From: Acinetobacter bereziniae LMG 1003 = CIP 70.12
Lineage (GTDB): Bacteria > Pseudomonadota > Gammaproteobacteria > Pseudomonadales > Moraxellaceae
DNA length: 64,000 bases
Direction: 5' to 3'
Assembly (NCBI RefSeq): GCF_000368925.1
Contig: NZ_KB849756.1
Span: forward strand, 2,123,679 to 2,187,678
Every line of letters starts with the position of its first letter. Position 1 is the stretch's first letter. The position numbers and the translations under genes were made by a program. The notes under the pieces are model-generated. The model saw only the letters and a list, made by a program, of their open reading frames with translations. It had not been told where the DNA came from and did no database searches. Positions 45,905-55,136 of this stretch are shown here, in pieces.

Positions 45905-47089
45905 TCAAGAATAAAAACTAGGATTAGGGACTTTTCCTGTCAACACCCAGTCCCCAACCTCTTGATATTTATAGTCGATTGGATCATGTAAAGTTTGTGT
46001 GCGTACATTTCGCCAAAAACGGTCTAAATTCAATTGTGCTGTGGTTGCACGCGCACCCAAAACTTGAAAAATATTTTGGGTCACGAATAGTGAGCTATTC
46101 GTAGCAGCAATTTTTGCAGTCGCAATCGCGATTGACACCTGACCCCGTTGCTGTTCAGTTAAATCTTCACCAATATTCCAAGCCGCTTGCAATGCTTCAA
46201 CTGCCTGCTCTATCAGTAAGCGTACGCTTTGTAGCTGGACATAAAAATCAGCAAAATGCTTTTGGATATACGGATCATGTATCGCTTGCTCAGCCAAAGA
46301 TTTTGACCATGCTTTTTGTGTTTGTATCGATTGTCGAGCGACTTCAAATGCACCTTCTGCGACACCTAGGAAAAGATGCACAAAAATCAATTGAGCAATC
46401 AGTGGGCGTAAACTTGAATACGGCGTACTTAATGGTCCAGGATTTAAAAGCAACTCATCTTTATATACTTTCACTTGTTCAAAATGGCTAGTTCCACTGT
46501 CTGTCTGACGTTGTCCCATATTGTTCCAATCCCCTAAAAAGCTTACTCCTTCTCGTTGGGTTGGAATCACAGCAATCAGTAACTGATCAGCAGCATTAAA
46601 ACCAGAACACAGTAAAATATCTGAATCTATAGAACCTGAACAGAAACTTTTATCACCATGAAAAATAAATTCCTGTTCAGACACTTGTTGAACAGTGGTT
46701 CGTTTATCTAAAGGATTGAGCGTGTTACCCCAAAACAAATGCTGCTGCGCAGTTTGCTCAAACCATTGCTGATATTGCTCAGGTTGGGCAAAGAGTTGAA
46801 CGGTGGCGATTAATAAATGATGAAAAGCATAGACATGTGCTAAGGAACTATCGACTTGTGCGATGGTTTGAACCGTCTGAAAAATTGTCTTCCAATCTGC
46901 GCCTTGCCCACCATATTGTTGTGGAATAGCCAGGCTCAATAAACCACTTTTGCGGATCAAATCACGTTCAAACTTCGGATTGCCTCCTGCTTTGTCTCGC
47001 TCAGCTGCTGTTTGTGCAAATTGCTTTGCCAGTTCTTTTGCAATATCCAAAGCCGAAAGATTTAAAGCAGATTGTGGTGCATTCATCAT
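45905..47089 (-). CDS. acyl-CoA dehydrogenase-fold flavin monooxygenase, SfnC/DszC-like
   Basis: 394 aa. Acyl-CoA dehydrogenase fold: helical N-domain, beta middle (FHGDKSFCSGS...GQRQTDSGTSHFEQV) and helical C-domain (QVLGARATTAQLNLDRFWRNVRTQTLHDP). The last motif with RNVRTQTLHDP is typical of DszC/SfnC-type monooxygenases acting on organosulfur compounds, not of true acyl-CoA dehydrogenases, and the usual catalytic Glu is absent. It probably works with SfnG in sulfur scavenging. The start MMNAPQS follows AAGAG. Confidence 0.82.
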   Translation of the reverse strand: MMNAPQSALNLSALDIAKELAKQFAQTAAERDKAGGNPKFERDLIRKSGLLSLAIPQQYGGQGADWKTIFQTVQTIAQVDSSLAHVYAFHHLLIATVQLFAQPEQYQQWFEQTAQQHLFWGNTLNPLDKRTTVQQVSEQEFIFHGDKSFCSGSIDSDILLCSGFNAADQLLIAVIPTQREGVSFLGDWNNMGQRQTDSGTSHFEQVKVYKDELLLNPGPLSTPYSSLRPLIAQLIFVHLFLGVAEGAFEVARQSIQTQKAWSKSLAEQAIHDPYIQKHFADFYVQLQSVRLLIEQAVEALQAAWNIGEDLTEQQRGQVSIAIATAKIAATNSSLFVTQNIFQVLGARATTAQLNLDRFWRNVRTQTLHDPIDYKYQEVGDWVLTGKVPNPSFYS

Positions 47090-47193
47090 TTTAACTCTTA
47101 TATCCAATTTATTGAGCTTAGCAGATCAAGCAAGATGACCTTATCACAATGCTTGCGTTACTTATTCGATCCTTTGAAAATAACACTTAAAAA

Positions 47194-47220
47194 ATACCGC
47201 CAGTATTGAGCTGACGGTAT
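47194..47220 (-). terminator. terminator of acs
   Basis: ATACCGTCAG / CTGGCGGTAT on the minus strand (one mismatch) followed by six T. Confidence 0.85.
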
Positions 47221-47258
47221 CAAACTTTAGCCTAACCAAAAGCTACTCGCGAGCTTGA

Positions 47259-49202
47259 TCAAGTGTGAGCTTTGACTTCTGTAATCAATTGATCCACTAC
47301 ACTTGGATCCGCCAAAGTCGAAGTATCGCCTAAACTGTCTAATTCATTGGCAGCAATTTTTCTTAAAATCCGACGCATAATCTTACCTGAACGGGTCTTT
47401 GGTAAAGCCGGTGCCCAATAAATGGCATCTGGTGTTGCGACAGGTCCCAATACTTTACGAACCCAATTGACCAGTTCTTTACGCAATTCTTCTGTTTCAG
47501 CCTCGCCCGCTTGTAAGGTGACGTAAGCTGCAATTCCTTGCCCCTTGATCTCATGAGGCATACCCACTACGGCAGATTCAGCAACTTTTTCATGCGCTAC
47601 CAACGCACTTTCAATTTCAGCCGTACCTAAACGATGACCTGAAACATTCAATACATCATCGACGCGCCCAGTAATCCAGTAATAACCATCTTTATCCCGT
47701 CGTGCACCATCACCTGTGAAATAACTTCCAGGATAGGTTGAGAAATAGGCTTCAATAAATCGCTCAGGATCTCCCCAAATGGTGCGCATTTGCCCCGGCC
47801 AAGAACCTTTGATAATCAAGTTCCCTTCAGCCGCTCCTTGCAGTTCCTGACCTTCTGCATCAACCAGCGCAGGTTGTATTCCAAATAAAGGACGTGTTGC
47901 AGAACCTGGTTTTAGTGCAGTTGCGCCTGGCAATGGTGAAATTAAAATTCCGCCTGTTTCGGTTTGCCACCATGTATCGACAATCGGACAACGGCTTTCA
48001 CCCACTACGGTATAATACCAATTCCAAGCTTCAGGATTTATTGGTTCACCTACTGAGCCCAATAAACGCAAACTACTGCGGTCACTCTCACGAACGAATG
48101 CATCACCCTCACGCATCATGGCGCGAATTGCTGTCGGTGCGGTATAGAGAATCGTAATATTATGCTTATCGACTATATGTCCAGTACGTGCCCAAGTTGG
48201 ATATTGTGGAATTCCCTCAGACATTACTGTGGTAGTACCGTTAGAGAGTGGTCCATAAAGCACATAAGAATGACCTGTAATCCATCCGACATCAGCAGTA
48301 CACCAGAACACATCATCTTGCTTAATATCAAATACTTCTCTAAAGGTTGAATTCACATAAGTCAGGTAACCCCCTGTAGTATGTAAAACACCTTTCGGTT
48401 TTCCTGTGGAACCTGAAGTATATAAGATAAATAAAGGATCTTCGGCGTTCATGGCTTCTGGCGGGCAGATGTCTGTCACCGTCATAATTTCCATGTGATA
48501 CCACAAATCACGTCCCTCTTTCATCTGAATAGGGTGCCCAGTACGATGGACGACAATCATTTTTTCAACAGAACTGGTCCCCGCAAAAGTCAAGGCAGCA
48601 TCCACATTTTCTTTCAATGGAATAGTTTTTCCGCCACGCATTCCCTGATCAGCGGTAATGACTAATTTGGCTTGACTGTCATCAATTCGGCTGGCAAGAG
48701 AGTCAGGAGAGAATCCTCCAAAAACCACACAATGCACCGCCCCTATACGTGCACATGCCAACATCGCGATTGCAGCTTCGGGAATCATCGGCATATACAA
48801 AATGACCCGATCACCTTTGGTTATCCCATTTTTTTTCAATACATTGGCAAAACGACAGACTTCATCATGCAGCTCTTCAAAAGAAATAATTTTATGTCGT
48901 GATGGATGATCACCTTCCCAGATGATTGCAGGTTTAAGTGGATGCTCTTTGAGGTGACGATCTAAACAGTTGGCACTGACATTCAATTCACCATCCGCAA
49001 ACCATTCAATCTTAAAATGATCTTTGTCAAAATTGGTATTTTTAACTTGAGTAAATGGTTTGATCCAATCCAGTTTTTTTGCTGCTTCTGCCCAAAACTC
49101 GTCTGGATGCTCCACTGACTGTTGATAACGGTCAAAATACTCTTGTTCATTGGTTCTTGCGGTTTTTACAAATTGTTCTGGAACTGGATATATTTCGTTC
49201 AT
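47259..49202 (-). CDS. acs: acetyl-CoA synthetase
   Basis: 647-aa AMP-forming ligase that activates acetate. P-loop YTSGSTGKPKG (about residue 262), WWQTETGG, and the acetylation-controlled Lys in PKTRSGKIMRRILRK (about 608) are intact. Normal length. Start MNEIYPVPEQFVKT. Regulation by lysine acetylation is known for the family. Single-gene unit with promoter region shared with the divergent DUF805 gene. Confidence 0.97.
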   Translation of the reverse strand: MNEIYPVPEQFVKTARTNEQEYFDRYQQSVEHPDEFWAEAAKKLDWIKPFTQVKNTNFDKDHFKIEWFADGELNVSANCLDRHLKEHPLKPAIIWEGDHPSRHKIISFEELHDEVCRFANVLKKNGITKGDRVILYMPMIPEAAIAMLACARIGAVHCVVFGGFSPDSLASRIDDSQAKLVITADQGMRGGKTIPLKENVDAALTFAGTSSVEKMIVVHRTGHPIQMKEGRDLWYHMEIMTVTDICPPEAMNAEDPLFILYTSGSTGKPKGVLHTTGGYLTYVNSTFREVFDIKQDDVFWCTADVGWITGHSYVLYGPLSNGTTTVMSEGIPQYPTWARTGHIVDKHNITILYTAPTAIRAMMREGDAFVRESDRSSLRLLGSVGEPINPEAWNWYYTVVGESRCPIVDTWWQTETGGILISPLPGATALKPGSATRPLFGIQPALVDAEGQELQGAAEGNLIIKGSWPGQMRTIWGDPERFIEAYFSTYPGSYFTGDGARRDKDGYYWITGRVDDVLNVSGHRLGTAEIESALVAHEKVAESAVVGMPHEIKGQGIAAYVTLQAGEAETEELRKELVNWVRKVLGPVATPDAIYWAPALPKTRSGKIMRRILRKIAANELDSLGDTSTLADPSVVDQLITEVKAHT

Positions 49203-49495
49203 ATTCTGCTTCCTTGATCTGTCATCTCATCACGAGATGTATGCCTACGTTATTGATTTTATTTGCTGCATGTGTTCAGTATTACGATAGCGCATTTTGA
49301 TTAACAATTGTGCTTTGGTCGTAGACACAGGGGTCACTTTAACCATCGGAAAATGTTAAGTCATTTGCCAAAACATTCGAATTTTCAATATCTATGTCGC
49401 TTTTTTGATCTTATAATTTGTGGTGATAAGTGCATATGGTTTTTTTCAGAAAAAAACATTTCCTTACTGAATTTCTTCAACTGGACACAATCATC

Positions 49496-50077
49496 ATGCA
49501 AACACAACAATCCTCTTCATTTTTCTCAAAACAGGTCATACCACAAACTGATCATCCACTATCGATACACGGTCGTTTTAATCGTTTGAGTTATATTGCT
49601 TGGTTCGGGATCTTACAGCTGTTTTTTACTTTTGCACTGTTGAGTCTAAGTGTGATGCTGGGAATTTTGAATTTGGATTCAATGCATTTCAGCCAAAATG
49701 CCATCCATTCTCTTTCTACACTCAGTCAAATGAGTTATATCTTATTGAGCTGCACATATTTATATTTCATGTTCGTGGTGGTGATTCGTCGACTTCATGA
49801 TCGCAATAAATCAGGTTGGTGGATAGTGCTGTGTTTGATTCCAATCATACAGTTTTTTATGGCATTTTATTTGCTCTTTGCACGTGGTTGCAGCAAAGCC
49901 AACCGTTTCGGTCATCCCCGCCCATCTGCATTCATTGAAAAATTACTCGCTTGGTTGATGATCATTAGTTTTGTGATTGGATTATTTGCATCCACCAGTA
50001 TCGTGTCTTTTATGGTAGGTACAGGAGAAATTGGCAGTCCCACTACGATCATTCAAAAGAGTACTGAATATTTTTAA
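49496..50077 (+). CDS. DUF805 family membrane protein
   Basis: 193 aa with about four helices. The family hallmarks are GRFNRLSYIAWFG (about residue 23) and VIRRLHDRNKSGWWIVLCLIPI (about 97), followed by LLFARGCSKANRFGHP. Function unknown, probably a small inner-membrane protein. ATG at 49496 (MQTQQSSSFF) is preferred over an extension of 22 residues with no homology. Confidence 0.85.
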   Translation: MQTQQSSSFFSKQVIPQTDHPLSIHGRFNRLSYIAWFGILQLFFTFALLSLSVMLGILNLDSMHFSQNAIHSLSTLSQMSYILLSCTYLYFMFVVVIRRLHDRNKSGWWIVLCLIPIIQFFMAFYLLFARGCSKANRFGHPRPSAFIEKLLAWLMIISFVIGLFASTSIVSFMVGTGEIGSPTTIIQKSTEYF

Positions 50078-50200
50078 AGCGGATTGACTTTGCAATCAAC
50101 TTTATCAATGCTGGTAAAATTCTCATCAATATTATTTTATTTTTCGGTTATACGAAAAACTGTAATCAAGGCTTAACTTCTTTAAAATTTCAGGCAAAAT

Positions 50201-51205
50201 ATGCCAATTATTTTATTGGACATCATTGTGGCTGAAGATGCAAATGCATTGAGTACCGTTGCGCAAGACACGACTCAATTGATTAGTTCTGCAGGTGAAA
50301 AAACTGCGCAAACGGTAATTCAACATACCGAAAAATATAAAGATGCATACACAACCATTGATAAATTTGTAGATGGTTTTTGGGAGCGTATGCCTTATTT
50401 ATGTATTGCGTTGATTGTCATCACCATTTTTTGGTTATTGTCTAAGCTGTTTAAATTCTTTGTTCGTCGAACACTCGAAAATCGTACCTATACACGCCAA
50501 AATTTAGTTTTAGTATTGAACCGTGTAGGCAGTACAGCGATTATATTTTTTGGTTTTTTAATTGCCATGGTCATCGCAATTCCAGGTTTTACGCCCGGTC
50601 AATTGATGAGTGCCTTGGGGATTGGTTCGGTTGCGATTGGTTTTGCCTTTAAAGATATTTTCCAAAATCTACTTTCAGGTATTTTAATTCTTTTAGGTGA
50701 ACCGTTCAAAATTGGCGATGACATCATCGTGAATAACATGGAGGGTACGGTTGAAGATATTCAAATCCGTGCGACCTTTTTACGTTCACCAGACGGTCGC
50801 CGTATTGTGATTCCAAACGCAACGGTTTATACCAGCGCAGTCACGGTCAATACGGCTTATCAGCGTCGTCGCTGTGAATTTGTAGTCGGTATTGGCTATG
50901 AAGATGATGTACAAAAGGCGAAGGATATTATCCTTAAATTACTGGATAAAGATCAGCGTATCCTGAGCCAACCGGGCTTTACAGTTAATGTATCTGCTTT
51001 AGCTGATTTCTCAGTCAATTTAACCGTTCGTTGGTGGGTAGATACCACTCAAGTTGTCACTGCTGCATCGATCAGTCAAATTCAAGAAAATGTACTTGAA
51101 GCCTTTGCAGAAAATAATATTTCCATCCCTTACCCAGTTCAGGAAGTCAAAGTATATCGTGGTGATCCATCTAGCGACGATCTTGAATCAGCTCGTGCTA
51201 AATAA
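50201..51205 (+). CDS. small-conductance mechanosensitive channel, MscS family
   Basis: 334 aa. Three N-terminal helices (about 65-87, 105-128 and 135-170) with the pore helix GLY/ALA pattern SALGIGSVAIGFAFKDIFQNLLSGILILL, then the cytosolic beta domain with GEPFKIGDDI, GTVEDIQIRATFLRSPDGR and IPNATV. Opens on hypo-osmotic shock. It ends by overlapping the convergent rsmE gene by 18 bp. Confidence 0.93.
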   Translation: MPIILLDIIVAEDANALSTVAQDTTQLISSAGEKTAQTVIQHTEKYKDAYTTIDKFVDGFWERMPYLCIALIVITIFWLLSKLFKFFVRRTLENRTYTRQNLVLVLNRVGSTAIIFFGFLIAMVIAIPGFTPGQLMSALGIGSVAIGFAFKDIFQNLLSGILILLGEPFKIGDDIIVNNMEGTVEDIQIRATFLRSPDGRRIVIPNATVYTSAVTVNTAYQRRRCEFVVGIGYEDDVQKAKDIILKLLDKDQRILSQPGFTVNVSALADFSVNLTVRWWVDTTQVVTAASISQIQENVLEAFAENNISIPYPVQEVKVYRGDPSSDDLESARAK

Positions 51206-51901
51206 GCGTCCAATGACATAAGGAATCGCAGTTTCAGTACGTAGAATACGGTTGCCTAAGCTGACAGCTTGGCAGCCGTTTTTAATGAGTAAATCAATTT
51301 CATAGGGAATAAAACCGCCCTCTGGACCAATAATTACAGTACATGCATGTTCAATCGCAAAAGGCATCTGCTGTTCGATATAAGGATGTGCCACATAAGC
51401 TGGGCTGTGTGCGTGAATCAACTGTGGTAAAACATCTTCCACAAAGGGCTTAAAGCGTTTATATAATTCTATTTTTGGGGCAATGGTATCCCCAGCTTGC
51501 TCCAACCCCAACGTTATGTAGTGTTCAAGTTGTTGTAAAAAAGGCGTTTGCCAATAGCTTTTATCGACGCGATAACTATGTATAAGTATCATTTGCTGCA
51601 CGCCCATTGTGACTGCATCCATGATCAAACGCCGCAATACTTTCGGACGTGGTAGAGCGACAATCAAAGTCATGGGTAATTTTGCAGGAATGACTTCTTT
51701 TTGAATCGGTCTAATTAAAATCTCTTGTTCAGAAACAGCAATGATTTCCGTTAAATAGCGATCTCCATCTCGAACACCTACTTTCAATGTATCACCAACC
51801 TTGACTGCGAGATGGCGATGTAAATGTTCAAGTTGTCGATTGGAACTAATTTTCCAAATATCGGACTGCGTTTGACGAGGGTCGAGAAGAACAATGTTCA
51901 T
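51188..51901 (-). CDS. rsmE: 16S rRNA (uracil-1498-N3)-methyltransferase
   Basis: 237-aa SPOUT methyltransferase. N-terminal PUA-like part (HLHRHLAVKVGDTLKVGVRDG) and C-terminal knot with IIGPEGGF and SLGNRILRTETA, which bind S-adenosylmethionine. Methylates U1498 of 16S rRNA. Shares 18 bp at the 3' end with the mscS-type gene and follows waaA. Confidence 0.95.
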   Translation of the reverse strand: MNIVLLDPRQTQSDIWKISSNRQLEHLHRHLAVKVGDTLKVGVRDGDRYLTEIIAVSEQEILIRPIQKEVIPAKLPMTLIVALPRPKVLRRLIMDAVTMGVQQMILIHSYRVDKSYWQTPFLQQLEHYITLGLEQAGDTIAPKIELYKRFKPFVEDVLPQLIHAHSPAYVAHPYIEQQMPFAIEHACTVIIGPEGGFIPYEIDLLIKNGCQAVSLGNRILRTETAIPYVIGRLFSTS

Positions 51902-51971
51902 AATAAAGTCTGGTTCATTTGGCTTGATGCATTGCAGCTTTTACAACAGCGGATTTCACAACAATATCGAA

Positions 51972-53252
51972 TTATAGATAGCGATCAATCACGGCAATAT
52001 GTTTCTGTAAAGAACCTTTATTACGGTTCAATACTTCAACCGCATGCTGACTCAACAGTTGGGCAAAATCCTGATCTTCCAAGCAGCGAACCAATAGCGC
52101 AACAACCTCATCGACTGTTTGTCCAACCTTTACAGCATTCGCTTGTAAAAACTCATCTACGATCGCCTGAAAATTAAAATAACGTGGTCCAATCACAGTA
52201 GGAACATCTAAAACCATTGGTTCCAAAATATTATGACCACCCCCCGGTTCATTTAATGAGCCACCAACAAAACACGCTTGGCTCAAGGCATACCACAACC
52301 ACATTTCGCCCATGCTATCGGCTAAATAAACTTGCGTATCCGTTTGGATTGTCTGTTCTAAACTACGACGGTGAGTGATTAAATCTAAGTTTTGCGCTGT
52401 CGAAAAAACATCATCAAAGCGTTCGGGATGACGGGGTACAACGATCAATACCCAGTCTGGATAACGTTCTAAGTATGGCTTAAATGCCATCAGTAGTTTT
52501 TCTTCTTCAGGCGCATGCGTACTGGCAATAGTTATAATTTTTCTATTACTCAAATGCCAATCATGTTGAAGCTGCTCAGCCTGCTGTAAAAATTGCACTG
52601 GTGCAGAAATATCGAATTTAATGCTTCCAACCACTTCTGTTTTAACTTGCTGAATACCTAAATCAACAAAACGCTGTTGAGTTGCCCGATCCTGTGCCAA
52701 TAAATAATCCAGTTTTTGTAGCATCGGTAAAGTCAGACTGGGTGCTTTGGCATAACCTTTGGCTGACTTTTCTGAAAGTCTGGCATTGACCAAAATGCAC
52801 GGTACTTTAAATTGTTGGCTTTGATCAATCAGATTAGGCCAAAGTTCTGTTTCAACTAAAATCAGCAGTTTTGGCTGGTATTTTTGATAAAAATCAGTAA
52901 TCAGATGCTTCTGATCCGCAGGTAAATATACCGCTTGAAAAAGCGACTGATACGGTGCTTTTAAAAATAATGATTTTGAGCGCGCTTGTCCTGTTTTTGT
53001 TGTATTGGTCACTAAAACAGCATGACCTGCCTTTAGATAATGCTCAATTAACGGTTGTGCTGCATTGGTTTCACCTACAGAGACACAGTGAAACCAAATC
53101 GTATGTTGATTCTTGACTACTTCAAATGGACCAAAACGTTCGAGACATTCTTGTTGGTATTCCGCCATATTTTGTGCACGTTTTTTAATTCGCCAACGAT
53201 ACAAAGGTTTGACGATTGCAAGTGCTGCGTTATACCAGAAAGGAGTAGCCAA
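51972..53252 (-). CDS. waaA: 3-deoxy-D-manno-octulosonic acid (Kdo) transferase
   Basis: About 426 aa. N-terminal anchor, then a GT-B fold: WFHCVSVGETNAAQPLIE, ETELWPNL (catalytic Glu), ASTHAPEEEKLL and NEPGGGHNILEP. Adds Kdo to lipid A precursor. The start is probably the TTG at 53252 giving (M)ATPFWYNAALAIVKPLYRW, because GAGG lies 8 bp upstream and the family starts close to FWY. A conventional ATG 15 codons earlier has no such site. Confidence 0.93.
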   Translation of the reverse strand: MATPFWYNAALAIVKPLYRWRIKKRAQNMAEYQQECLERFGPFEVVKNQHTIWFHCVSVGETNAAQPLIEHYLKAGHAVLVTNTTKTGQARSKSLFLKAPYQSLFQAVYLPADQKHLITDFYQKYQPKLLILVETELWPNLIDQSQQFKVPCILVNARLSEKSAKGYAKAPSLTLPMLQKLDYLLAQDRATQQRFVDLGIQQVKTEVVGSIKFDISAPVQFLQQAEQLQHDWHLSNRKIITIASTHAPEEEKLLMAFKPYLERYPDWVLIVVPRHPERFDDVFSTAQNLDLITHRRSLEQTIQTDTQVYLADSMGEMWLWYALSQACFVGGSLNEPGGGHNILEPMVLDVPTVIGPRYFNFQAIVDEFLQANAVKVGQTVDEVVALLVRCLEDQDFAQLLSQHAVEVLNRNKGSLQKHIAVIDRYL

Positions 53253-53297
53253 ACAGAATGCCTCTATACAAATCAATGGGCAAATATAACAGAGCAT

Positions 53298-53601
53298 TAT
53301 TCAGTTGTTAATGAATAATATTGAATGATTTGTTGTCACGGCACTGAAAAACTTTTTGCTAAAGCCAAGACATCTAATCCATTAGTACAAAAGCATGCTT
53401 TGTTTAGCTAATCAGAAATGAAATCTGATCGAAATTTTATGGGTTGAAGCATAGATATTTATACTACAACCCAATCTGATCTTTTGCGATTGCGATATGA
53501 ACGAGATCCTATGATACAAAGCTTTGCATATTTTAGCTACATGAAGCCAGCTACATACGCTCTAGTAAAAAATCGTTTTAGCTTATAAAACAACAATGTG
53601 A
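53298..53601. other. intergenic region, no gene seen
   Basis: 304 bp between two minus-strand genes. It holds inverted repeats ACAAAAGCATGCTTTGT (near 53388) and GGGTTG...CAACCC (near 53441-53472) but no coding frame. Some may be the waaA promoter; nothing else is assignable. Confidence 0.4.
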
Positions 53602-54660
53602 TTAAGCTAAAGCTGGATAATCAATATAGCCTTCTGCTGTTTGCGAACCAATCATATTTTCAAACACCAATTCATTCAAAGGTGCATCCTGAACCAGGCG
53701 CTCAAACAAATCAGGGTTGGCAATATACGCCTTACCAAATGACACAGCATCTGCCTGACCAGATGCTAGTAATTGAATCGCATCTTCACGACTTAAACGC
53801 ATATTGGCAATATACGGTACGCCACCTGAACGCTGCTTCATATATTGACTGATACTGTCTTCAGCCAAATACTCACGGGTAAAGAAAAATGCAATTTTAC
53901 GCTGACCAAGTTGCTCAAGTGCATAACCAAAAGTTTCACGTGGATCAGCATCACCCATATCATGTTCATCGCCACGCGGTGCGAGATGCACACCAACACG
54001 ACCTGCGCCCCATACTTCGATTAAAGCGTCTACTACTTCGAGTAAAAAGCGGGCGCGATTTTCTACCGAACCACCATATTCATCCTCTCGGTGATTGGTT
54101 GAACTTTGTAAGAATTGATCGATCAAATAACCATTGGCTGCATGTAATTCCACACCATCAAAACCTGCTTGTTTGGCTTTGATTGCAGCTTGTTTATATT
54201 GTTCCGTAATGCTGTGAATTTCAGAAATTTCTAAAGTACGTGGAATCACATAGTCACGTTTAGGACGTAGTAGACTGACCTGACCTGCTTGCTGAATCGA
54301 ACTCGCAGATACAGGGGTTTCACCATTGAGTAAATCTGGATGTGAAACACGACCAACATGCCATAACTGCGCCACAATTAACCCACCTCGATCATGCACT
54401 GCTTGAGTCACAGGTTTCCATCCTGCTACCTGTGCTTCAGTAAATAATCCAGGGGTATTGAGATAGCCATTGGCTTCTTCTGAAATGACAGTAGCTTCAG
54501 AAATGATTAAACCTGCACTAGCACGTTGTGCATAGTATTCAACCATCATTGCTGTAGGTACACGATCAGCGGTGGCACGGCTACGCGTTAATGGAGCCAT
54601 CACCACACGATTTTTGAGATGTAAATCGCCAAGTACAAGGGGAGAATTGAGTTCAGCCAT
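53602..54660 (-). CDS. Old Yellow Enzyme family alkene reductase
   Basis: 352-aa FMN protein reducing activated C=C bonds or nitro compounds (NemA-like). FMN contacts: APLTRSRA near residue 22 and the RGDEHDMGDADP region. Substrate-binding HxxN is in VELHAANGYLIDQFLQ. Preceded by an ArsR-type regulator in the same direction (36 bp gap), so it is probably induced by electrophiles. The exact substrate is unknown. Confidence 0.93.
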   Translation of the reverse strand: MAELNSPLVLGDLHLKNRVVMAPLTRSRATADRVPTAMMVEYYAQRASAGLIISEATVISEEANGYLNTPGLFTEAQVAGWKPVTQAVHDRGGLIVAQLWHVGRVSHPDLLNGETPVSASSIQQAGQVSLLRPKRDYVIPRTLEISEIHSITEQYKQAAIKAKQAGFDGVELHAANGYLIDQFLQSSTNHREDEYGGSVENRARFLLEVVDALIEVWGAGRVGVHLAPRGDEHDMGDADPRETFGYALEQLGQRKIAFFFTREYLAEDSISQYMKQRSGGVPYIANMRLSREDAIQLLASGQADAVSFGKAYIANPDLFERLVQDAPLNELVFENMIGSQTAEGYIDYPALA

Positions 54661-54696
54661 ATTTGCCTCATCACTCGCTGTCCCGAATTTGAGACC

Positions 54697-54996
54697 TTAA
54701 AGCGAGTTTTGTAGATAATCAATATATTGCTGAATGAGCGCTTCATTGCGTGAAAAGTATGACCACTGACCATATTTTTCTGCCTGAATTAATCCTGACT
54801 GTTGTAAAACAGACAAATGATTTGACATGGTAGATTGAGAGACATTACCGAGTCTTTCGATATTCCCTGCACACACACCACGCCCAAAGCCACCGCACTG
54901 CTCTTCAGACAAATATTGTTGTGGGTTTTTAAGCCACTCCAAAATCTGACGTCGAGTCGGATTCGCCAATGCTTTAGAAATTAAATCAATATCCAT
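54697..54996 (-). CDS. ArsR-family regulator with paired Cys
   Basis: About 99 aa from the preferred start MDIDLISKALANPTRRQILEWL; an ATG 11 codons earlier is possible. Winged helix with SQSTMSNHLSVLQQSGLIQAEKYGQWSYFSRNE. Between helices is QCGGFGRGVCAGNI, whose two Cys could react with electrophiles or bind a metal. Next to the OYE gene, so a thiol-sensing repressor of that operon is proposed. The Cys role is inference. Confidence 0.85.
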   Translation of the reverse strand: MDIDLISKALANPTRRQILEWLKNPQQYLSEEQCGGFGRGVCAGNIERLGNVSQSTMSNHLSVLQQSGLIQAEKYGQWSYFSRNEALIQQYIDYLQNSL

Positions 54997-55136
54997 CTTA
55001 GACACATTCAATTCAGAGCAAAGCTCCATTCAGCATCTTTGCATTTAATATATCGCATTTTTTCGATTTTAATATCGATTTTTTTGGATATATTGCAAAA
55101 ACACAGATAAAGCTTTGCTTTTGTTAAAATTTTAAA

